NCBI RefSeq assembly: GCF_003601925.1 | Contig: NZ_QZWH01000022.1 | Span: 124,001 to 188,000 of the forward strand | From: Buttiauxella izardii | GTDB taxonomy: Bacteria; Pseudomonadota; Gammaproteobacteria; Enterobacterales; Enterobacteriaceae | DNA: 64,000 nucleotides | Direction: 5' to 3' | In this document: positions 56,632-64,000 of the stretch, piece by piece | Layout: each line of letters opens with the position of its first letter | Position numbering within the stretch: position 1 is the stretch's first letter | Made by a program: the position numbers and the translations under genes | Notes under the pieces: model-generated | What the model was told of the DNA's origin: nothing | What the model saw: only the letters and a program-made list of their open reading frames with translations | Database searches by the model: none

Positions 56632-58035
56632 TTATTTCTGCCAGGCGGGTGTCACCGGCCTGTCTTCCTGATCGTCAACCGGATTACTGATACCCCCGTT
56701 TGCGCGCCGTTCGGCAAGCAAACGGGTCACTTCTTCATGTTTATCCTCTGTAAAATCAAAGAACCAGATAAACCCAATACGAATAAGCGAGCCGATGGCT
56801 GGCAGCAAACTAATGCCAAAAAACAGCCCGTTAAGCACACCTTCAGTTTGTGACGCGGCTTGTGGCACATAACCAATTAGCGTCAGATAGACACCAATTA
56901 ATCCGCCGCCGACCGCGACCGACATTTTGCCGGTAAAAGTCTGCCCGGAAAACGTAATTGCTGCGCAGCGCTTATTGGTGTGGTATTCCGCATATTCGAT
57001 TGTGTCGACGATCATGGCCGAGGTAAATAGATTGCTCATCATGACAAAAAGCGTACTCAGGCCAAGCAAAATAAACAGTACCGCCAGGCTTTGATAACCA
57101 GCAAACCACAGCACAATACGCACCAGAATATCCAGGCAGCAAAGCGCAATAAATAAGGTGCGTTTTTTATAATGCCGCGTCAGGAGTGGGGCTAATAAAC
57201 AAGCCAGTGCCGCCAGAATTCCCATTACACCAATTGCCGCCTGTAACCCGCCATCACCCATATTATAAATAAAGAAGTAGATATAAATGCCGTTGGCAAT
57301 ATTGTGCAGTACGCAAAAGAAGAAGGCTGCGAGCACGAAGAATAAGGGTTTGTTGTGCCGTAAATTCCGGAAAGTATCGCGTATAGTGACTTTCTCACCA
57401 CTCGGCGGGACGCGCTCTTTCACATTAAAGAAGCCATTAATCATTAACAACATGCCGATGACCATCATCACCAGTACCGCCATAAAATAGCCGTGGTCGC
57501 TGGAGTAGGGTGCGAAAAATGCAGTCAAACGTGGGAAGAAAATATTGGCGCAGGCAATCCCTGCGTTGACGCCAAGCACCGCTGCGGTCACCGCTTTGGT
57601 TCGTTCTCTCGGTTCGCTACTCATCACCGATGACATTGACCAGAAAGGAATATCAGAGATAGCGTACAGCGTGCCCCATAGAATATAGGTCGCTCCGGCG
57701 TAAAGAATTTTGGTACTGGTTGGTGCGTCAATATTATAAAACGACGCCAGTGTCATTAAGGTAATCAGCAACGGTGCGATAAGCATGAAATGACGGAATT
57801 TACCGAAGCGGGTGTTCATCGTGTCCATAATACTGGCGAAGAAGGGATCGTGAATCGCATCCCAGGCGCGAGCAATCAAGAAAATTGTGCTGGCGGCTAA
57901 AGCGGAAATACCCAGTACATCGGTGTAAAAGTAATTGATGAATGAGCCGACCAGGCCAAAACTAAAACACTGTCCTAAACCATAACCAAAATAAGACCAC
58001 AATTCTTTTGAAGGTATTTTCATTGCCATTGTCAT
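56632..58035 (-). CDS. GPH-family (MelB-like) glycoside/sugar:cation symporter
   Basis: 467 residues with about 12 membrane helices. Glycoside-pentoside-hexuronide:cation family: SYFGYGLGQCFSFGLVGSFINYFYTD at the N-terminus in pieces, RAWDAIHDPFFASIMDT with the conserved Asp in helix 2, and DTIEYAEYHTNKRCAAITFS in helix 10 region. ATG 58035 is preceded by GAGG. It lies 72 bp after a clan GH-A glycosidase gene, so it probably imports that enzyme's oligosaccharide substrate. The precise sugar is not determinable. Confidence 0.85.
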   Translation of the reverse strand: MTMAMKIPSKELWSYFGYGLGQCFSFGLVGSFINYFYTDVLGISALAASTIFLIARAWDAIHDPFFASIMDTMNTRFGKFRHFMLIAPLLITLMTLASFYNIDAPTSTKILYAGATYILWGTLYAISDIPFWSMSSVMSSEPRERTKAVTAAVLGVNAGIACANIFFPRLTAFFAPYSSDHGYFMAVLVMMVIGMLLMINGFFNVKERVPPSGEKVTIRDTFRNLRHNKPLFFVLAAFFFCVLHNIANGIYIYFFIYNMGDGGLQAAIGVMGILAALACLLAPLLTRHYKKRTLFIALCCLDILVRIVLWFAGYQSLAVLFILLGLSTLFVMMSNLFTSAMIVDTIEYAEYHTNKRCAAITFSGQTFTGKMSVAVGGGLIGVYLTLIGYVPQAASQTEGVLNGLFFGISLLPAIGSLIRIGFIWFFDFTEDKHEEVTRLLAERRANGGISNPVDDQEDRPVTPAWQK

Positions 58036-58107
58036 GGAATCAACCTCAGCCTTCCCCGGCTAATTAACCAGGGAAGCTATTATTATCATTTTGTAGGGGG
58101 CGGTGAA

Positions 58108-59202
58108 TTAAGCTCTGTGATGTAACCCAACTTTGCAGAGCCGGGCGACCAGATCCATTTCCGCTTTGCGGAAAGGAATACCGTGTTCATCAAATACGTC
58201 GTGGAACCAAAGATGCGCGTAATCTTCGCGTTTTTGTACCACCACCGGCCACGGCATATACGTCTGAGTTTTACCGCGCACCAGTCCCCATTGATACGGC
58301 ACCACATTGCAGGCATGCATCAACGGCAACTGCTCTTCAAAAGTGCTGCCGACATGGCGTGCCAGCCATTCGGTGCACATTAACGGGCGACCAAACTGTT
58401 CGACGTAACGCAACACCCGCACCATTTTGGCGGTGCCAATATACGCATGGAAACTGACAATATCGGAGAGGGCTAAGGCGGCCTGATCAATAGGATGCTG
58501 GTAAATTTCATTATCGGGCTGATCAGGGTCGAGAGGCAGATGCCACGCGCCAATAGTCAGCGGTTGCGAAGGGTTTTCATCACGCGCCCATTTAAAGGTT
58601 TGGGTCATGAGTTCCAGAGCAAAATGTTCCAGTTTTTCATCGTAAAACACTTCCTCGACGCCACTGGCGAATGTTCCACGATTACCCGGCTCGTTATACA
58701 AATCCCAGACAATAATGCGAGGATCATCGCGGAAGGTGCGGATAACATCACGCACATAGCTTTCTATTTGCGGCCAGACTTCTGGATTGCAGACTTTATC
58801 GCGCCCAGGACTCGCCGCCGCCTGGCTATTATGCTTGCCGGGGATCGGGGCTTTTTGCTGACCCAGATAAGGCTCATCCCCTGAAAAACCACAATCGTCC
58901 ATTAATGTCAGCATTACGCGCAGCTCGTGCTTTTTAGCGATATCAAGGAAGGTATTGATGCGCTGAAAAAGCCCGTCGCGGTCGTGCTGCCAGACGATAA
59001 ACGGCAAATTAATGCGTAGCGTGTTGTAACCGGCTTCATGCGCCCAGCCTAATTCTTCGTCAATAGTGGGCGCATCAAACGTTTCTGCTTGCCAGATATC
59101 TGTCCAGTTCACCGCCGTTCTGGGCAAATAGTTAAACCCGCACATCCAACCCTGCTGCTGATACCACGCGTTAATTTGTTCTTTCGTCCATTGCTGTCGC
59201 AT
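58108..59202 (-). CDS. Clan GH-A (GH5-like) intracellular glycoside hydrolase
   Basis: 364 residues from ATG 59202 ([20 protein letters not shown]); a GTG three codons earlier overlaps the GAGG. TIM-barrel glycosidase: acid/base Glu171 in WDLYNEPGN and nucleophile Glu278 in [12 protein letters not shown], spaced as in GH5/GH-A enzymes. No signal peptide is seen, so it works on imported oligosaccharides or aryl glycosides in the cytoplasm. It is followed by the GPH transporter and preceded by a divergent LacI-type regulator. Specificity unknown. Confidence 0.83.
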   Translation of the reverse strand: MRQQWTKEQINAWYQQQGWMCGFNYLPRTAVNWTDIWQAETFDAPTIDEELGWAHEAGYNTLRINLPFIVWQHDRDGLFQRINTFLDIAKKHELRVMLTLMDDCGFSGDEPYLGQQKAPIPGKHNSQAAASPGRDKVCNPEVWPQIESYVRDVIRTFRDDPRIIVWDLYNEPGNRGTFASGVEEVFYDEKLEHFALELMTQTFKWARDENPSQPLTIGAWHLPLDPDQPDNEIYQHPIDQAALALSDIVSFHAYIGTAKMVRVLRYVEQFGRPLMCTEWLARHVGSTFEEQLPLMHACNVVPYQWGLVRGKTQTYMPWPVVVQKREDYAHLWFHDVFDEHGIPFRKAEMDLVARLCKVGLHHRA

Positions 59203-59225
59203 CGTTTTCACCTCATCAAATGGTT

Positions 59226-59255
59226 GCTAATAACTATTAGCTAATATTTATTAGC
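59226..59255. promoter_or_regulatory. Repeated TTAGCTAAT motifs before the glycosidase gene
   Basis: GCTAATAACTATTAGC (59226-59241) overlaps ATTAGCTAAT (59236-59245), and ATTAGC recurs at 59249-59254. A cluster of short inverted repeats in the divergent region, suitable for a repressor, unproven. Confidence 0.35.
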
Positions 59256-59330
59256 TGGTGCGATTTTGAGCAAGGATACGCCGTGAAAATTGCAATGCCG
59301 ATCACAATTCAACCAAACCCGAGTCAACTC

Positions 59331-59350
59331 AACGTGATGATAAACACGTT
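59331..59350. promoter_or_regulatory. Inverted repeat near the LacI-family gene promoter
   Basis: AACGTG-ATGATAAA-CACGTT, a perfect 6-bp inverted repeat with 8-bp spacer just before a TATGCTATAGT that could be the -10. It lacks the central CG usual in LacI operators, so assignment is tentative. Confidence 0.35.
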
Positions 59351-59391
59351 ATGCTATAGTCGCTGCGGGCAGAATTCGGGTGGCTAACACG

Positions 59392-60399
59392 ATGGAAAAG
59401 AAAAACAAAATCACCATGACCGACGTTGCGCGCGAGGCAGGAGTTTCGCAGGCGACGGTTTCACTGATTCTGAATAATGCCAAAAGCATTAAGCTCAGCG
59501 AGGAGACGCGGCAGCGCGTGATTGCCACCGCCGTGGCACTGGGATACAAAAAAATTGCCGCGCCTCACAAGCCAGAAGGGCAGGAAGAAATTGCCATTCT
59601 GATGAATGCCATGCCGAGTTATGATCCGTTTGTTGACGCACTTTGCCAGGCTCGGGATGCCGCCTGGCGCAGTGATACGTTGCTGACGATTTATGATTAC
59701 GGCGACGATTGCGAACTCGCGCTGCGTATTATCAAACAGCTTGAACAGCGCAGTTGTATCGGGATTATTCTGGCTTCACCCGTCACCAGCCCCATTGATT
59801 TTTCAGTCTTTTCAGGCTGCACAGCATTGCCGATGGTGCTCTTAAACGTTTATGACAGCACTTATCCACTCCAGCCCACCTTTTTACCCGATGATTACGC
59901 GAATGCATTACAGGTGACTCACCATCTGATTGAGCAGGGCGCAACCCGCATCGCACATATCATGGGTGACGAATGGATGGATGCTTCGCAGCAGCGTCTC
60001 GCGGGTTACAAAGCCGCACTGACGCGTGCCGGGCTTGAGTTCGATGAACAACTGGTGATGAAAACCAACTGGCAAATTGATGAGACATATCACGCGATTA
60101 GCCGGATGATGCAACTTGCCTCACCGCCGGATGCGATTTTTTGCTCAAGTGACTGGATGACCATCGGTTGTTATCAGGCGCTGGCGGCAATGCAAATTGC
60201 AGTGCCGAAAGATGTGCTGGTGGCAGGGTATGACGACCAACGAATTGCGGATCAACTGATCCCGAAATTGACGAGCGTTCAATTGCCTTATACCGAACTG
60301 GGCCGCATGGCGGTTGAGTATCTTTGCCAGGGTGAAGATAACGTCACGCATGTGCGCATGGTGGGGAAGTTGAGAATCCGCGCTTCCACGCAGCGTTAA
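59392..60399 (+). CDS. LacI-family transcriptional regulator
   Basis: 335 residues from ATG 59392 (MEKKNKITMTDVAREAGVSQ), with GGGTGG 8 bp before it; an upstream GTG at 59380 is possible. N-terminal LacI helix-turn-helix and hinge (VSQATVSLILNNAKSIKLSEETRQRV), then a periplasmic-binding-protein-like effector domain (VAGYDDQRIADQLIPKLTSV). Divergent from the glycosidase/GPH pair, so it probably represses that operon in answer to a sugar. Confidence 0.88.
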   Translation: MEKKNKITMTDVAREAGVSQATVSLILNNAKSIKLSEETRQRVIATAVALGYKKIAAPHKPEGQEEIAILMNAMPSYDPFVDALCQARDAAWRSDTLLTIYDYGDDCELALRIIKQLEQRSCIGIILASPVTSPIDFSVFSGCTALPMVLLNVYDSTYPLQPTFLPDDYANALQVTHHLIEQGATRIAHIMGDEWMDASQQRLAGYKAALTRAGLEFDEQLVMKTNWQIDETYHAISRMMQLASPPDAIFCSSDWMTIGCYQALAAMQIAVPKDVLVAGYDDQRIADQLIPKLTSVQLPYTELGRMAVEYLCQGEDNVTHVRMVGKLRIRASTQR

Positions 60400-60411
60400 T
60401 CCTGAGTGCAT

Positions 60412-60449
60412 AAAAAAAGCACCCGCTTTCGATAGCCGGTGCTTTTTTT
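60412..60449. terminator. Bidirectional terminator between LacI gene and bglA
   Basis: AAAAAAAGCACC...GGTGCTTTTTTT: stem with A-tract before and T-tract after, serving both converging genes. Confidence 0.9.
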
Positions 60450-60462
60450 ACGTTGGGGTTTG

Positions 60463-61902
<1,440 letters not shown>

Positions 61903-62061
61903 TCATCTCACTGTCAGTGCCAGAAATAATGTGGGATACATCACAAAATGGCAGCGCGTTAATAAGCTCTGTTCTGGAGTCTAACAAATGAGATTTTATT
62001 GTCACGATATAACAAATCACGGTTTATGTGATTTGTTACATGCAAAAAACAGGGCGTTTTT

Positions 62062-62790
62062 TTATGCCATTTTTTTAGCCAGTTTGCGGCCAATGGTTTC
62101 TAGAATATAAATAACGGGGATTTGTGTGGTGATGTCATAAACTCCACCAACGCGCGTAAGCGGAATATGCCAGGAGATATTAAAGTCAGCGAGCTTAGCC
62201 AGCGCTGAGTTTTCGTGGCTGGTGATGGAGAGCACTTTGCAGTTGTGCAGGCTGAACTGGCTGGCAAAGCGCAGGATCTCTTCGGTTTCACCGGAAACGG
62301 AGAGCACAATCGCCAGCGCGTTTTTCGCCATATCATTAGTGACCGGGAAATAAGGGTCGTCAATATGGTTACTAAATTTTCCGACATTAGAAAAGAAGCG
62401 AGCGCCATATTTTGCTAATGCACCGGATGTGCCAGCGCCAACAAATATAATTCGTTCTGACGAACAAATAATATCAACGGCCTGGTCAATTAAACTATCA
62501 AACTCTTCATTGTTGGTACTTTTAAAAAAGCTGATAATTTCACTTGGGCCAAAATTAACTAACTGCTCGTCATTTTGTTCAAGATATAATTTAAAGCGCA
62601 CACGGAACTCAGAATATCCTTCGCAGTTTAATTTACGGCAAAAGCGCAGCACCGTGGTGGTGGACACGCCCGCCGCATCGGCCAGTTCGCGAATAGTCAT
62701 GTACATCACTTTGTCGCGGTTTTTGATGACAAAGTTATAGACCATCATTTCCAGGCCATTAAGCCCGGCAATTGCTGCATGAGTGAACAT
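62062..62790 (-). CDS. MurR/RpiR-family regulator with SIS domain
   Basis: 242 residues. N-terminal HTH of the RpiR type (MTIRELADAAGVSTTTVLRFCRKLNCEGYSEF) and a C-terminal SIS sugar-phosphate-binding domain (IIFVGAGTSGALAKYGARFF; LSVSGETEEILRFA). Located just upstream of bglA on the same strand with 165 bp between, so it may sense a phospho-sugar and control bglA. E. coli has yqfB at this position, so it is a local replacement or insertion. Confidence 0.87.
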   Translation of the reverse strand: MFTHAAIAGLNGLEMMVYNFVIKNRDKVMYMTIRELADAAGVSTTTVLRFCRKLNCEGYSEFRVRFKLYLEQNDEQLVNFGPSEIISFFKSTNNEEFDSLIDQAVDIICSSERIIFVGAGTSGALAKYGARFFSNVGKFSNHIDDPYFPVTNDMAKNALAIVLSVSGETEEILRFASQFSLHNCKVLSITSHENSALAKLADFNISWHIPLTRVGGVYDITTQIPVIYILETIGRKLAKKMA

Positions 62791-63027
62791 TAAATTAACC
62801 AGCCTTTTTCTTGCGCTGAAGGGTGATGACTGGCGACATCATGCCATATTTCACCACAGCTTTCGCCCTCGCAGGCACGTCATCCGCCAGGCAAATGTGG
62901 CGGAGCTGTATAAGTAGGGTTATCAACTCTGATGGATTTATTTTAGCGTACAGGTGTTAGCTGAAATCATTCTCAGCTATTCTAGCTGCGAAGCATTTTC
63001 ACTCTTTGTCTTACCGGGAGTTACCCT

Positions 63028-63681
63028 ATGGCTGACAAACCATTGATCACGAAAGGATATTCACTGGCAGAGGAAGTCGCCAACAGTATTAGCCACGGTA
63101 TTGGGCTGGTGTTCGGGATTGTCGGGCTGGTTTTGTTACTGGTACAGGCGGTAGAAAGCAACGCGAGTGTGACGGCGATAACCAGTTATAGCTTGTACGG
63201 CGGCAGCATGATTTTGCTGTTTCTTGCTTCAACGCTGTATCACGCCATCCCACACAAGCGCGCCAAACCCTGGCTGAAGAAATTTGACCACTGCGCAATT
63301 TATTTGCTGATAGCCGGGACGTACACGCCATTTTTACTCGTTGGGCTGGATTCGCCTTTGGCACGCGGGTTGATGGTGGTGATTTGGGGACTGGCGCTGG
63401 CGGGGGTTCTCTTCAAGCTCACCATCGCGCACCGCTTCAAGATTTTATCGCTCGTCACTTATTTATTGATGGGCTGGTTATCGCTGGTGGTGATTTACCA
63501 GATGGTGATTAAACTTGCGCCGGGCAGCGTCACGTTGCTGGCGGCAGGCGGCATCATTTACTCTTTGGGCGTTATTTTCTACGTCTGCAAACGCATCCCG
63601 TATAACCACGCCATCTGGCACGGTTTTGTACTCGGCGGCAGCGTTTGCCACTTCCTGGCGATTTATTTATACATTCATTAA
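63028..63681 (+). CDS. trhA: TrhA (YqfA), hemolysin III/PAQR family membrane protein
   Basis: 217 residues, seven predicted membrane helices. HlyIII family motifs: [47 protein letters not shown] and [22 protein letters not shown], whose His and Ser/Asp residues would bind zinc. E. coli YqfA (TrhA) affects membrane fluidity/energetics. Divergent from the SIS regulator; an ERIC element follows before convergent ygfZ. Confidence 0.93.
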   Translation: MADKPLITKGYSLAEEVANSISHGIGLVFGIVGLVLLLVQAVESNASVTAITSYSLYGGSMILLFLASTLYHAIPHKRAKPWLKKFDHCAIYLLIAGTYTPFLLVGLDSPLARGLMVVIWGLALAGVLFKLTIAHRFKILSLVTYLLMGWLSLVVIYQMVIKLAPGSVTLLAAGGIIYSLGVIFYVCKRIPYNHAIWHGFVLGGSVCHFLAIYLYIH

Positions 63682-63701
63682 TTACTGATATTCATCAAGT
63701 C

Positions 63702-63826
63702 ATACCCTAAATAATTCGAGTTGCAGAAAGGCGACCAGACCATAAGTCCCCAGGAGCATAGATAACTATGTGACTGGGGCGCATGGGTGCAGTCAACGCA
63801 TCTGCAACTTGAAGTATGACGGGTAT
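63702..63826. repeat. ERIC element between trhA and ygfZ
   Basis: About 125 bp with ends ATACCC/GGGTAT and the ERIC core GTCCCCAGGAGC and ATGTGACTGGGG. It ends at the base before the ygfZ stop codon, lying in the gap of two convergent genes. Confidence 0.92.
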
Positions 63827-64000
63827 TTACTCGTCTTCTAACGAATATGGCAGCCGCTCAATCACTAATTCGCTGCCGACATCATCACGAACACGCAGCA
63901 CGCTGTCGGCTTCCAGATCGTTATTCATCACCACCTGCACCAGAACGCGACCATCATCAAGTTGGCTGGCCGCCAGCACGGTGCCGGTACGACGCCAGTT
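63827..64000 (-). CDS. ygfZ: YgfZ, folate-dependent Fe-S assembly/repair protein (C-terminal part only)
   Basis: Minus-strand frame that ends ...[14 protein letters not shown] at a TAA (63827-63829) and enters the window with [20 protein letters not shown], matching the C-terminal end of E. coli YgfZ, a folate-binding protein needed for MiaB and other Fe-S enzymes. Only 57 codons are inside the window; the rest is beyond position 64000. Position next to trhA follows E. coli order. Confidence 0.88.
   Translation of the reverse strand, partial: NWRRTGTVLAASQLDDGRVLVQVVMNNDLEADSVLRVRDDVGSELVIERLPYSLEDE

Overview
The window reads as chromosome from a member of the Enterobacteriaceae. Gene order follows the Escherichia coli K-12 backbone almost gene for gene: yqgF-yqgE-gshB-rsmE-endA-sprT-galP-metK-(yqgB)speA-speB-loiP-tktA-cmtBA-yggPFDC-epd-pgk-fbaA, then mscS-argO-yggE-argP-rpiA-serA, fau-ssrS-zapA, ygfB-pepP-ubiH-ubiI, gcvTHP, ygfF, bglA, trhA and ygfZ. 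Protein lengths mostly match the E. coli orthologues exactly. REP/BIME units, two ERIC elements and a GC-rich palindrome family (CCCTCACCC...GGGTGAGGG) support the family assignment. The genus cannot be fixed from the sequence alone. No tRNA, rRNA, CRISPR, prophage or IS transposase was seen; the only RNA gene found is 6S RNA.

Layout. 1-7.1 kb (mostly minus strand): housekeeping genes, galactose permease with two gal operators and a CRP site, and metK with tandem Met boxes. 7.1-11.8 kb: putrescine synthesis (speA, speB) with the small yqgB gene overlapping speA, then the LoiP protease. 12.1-14.1 kb: tktA. 14.1-17.4 kb: an insertion relative to E. coli, a Fur-box-preceded pair encoding a periplasmic YncE-like beta-propeller and a CirA-like TonB-dependent receptor. 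17.7-23.0 kb: the cmtBA-yggPFDC sugar-phosphate operon of unknown substrate. 23.3-26.7 kb: epd-pgk-fbaA with a Cra site. 27.2-34.3 kb: a tdcABCDE threonine/serine fermentation operon inserted between fbaA and mscS, interrupted by an ERIC. 34.4-40.3 kb: mscS, argO, yggE, argP, rpiA, serA. 40.4-46.7 kb: a DUF2238 membrane protein, fau/6S RNA/zapA, ygfB-pepP-ubiH-ubiI. 46.7-51.6 kb: the glycine cleavage operon. 51.7-60.4 kb: ygfF, then an accessory block. 60.4-64 kb: bglA, a SIS-domain regulator, trhA and the 3' end of ygfZ.

The most interesting stretch is 52.5-56.6 kb. A methionine-rich secreted repeat peptide, a Tat-exported sulfite-oxidase-fold molybdoenzyme with a lipobox, and a membrane cytochrome b lie on the minus strand, divergent from an OmpR/EnvZ-type two-component pair. 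By analogy with the published MrpX/YedY1 hypochlorite-scavenging peptide system of Azospira, this looks like a periplasmic methionine-sulfoxide redox cycle under two-component control. The function is inferred; the gene content is seen. Next to it a small carbohydrate island (GPH transporter, clan GH-A glycosidase, LacI regulator) occupies the remaining space before bglA.
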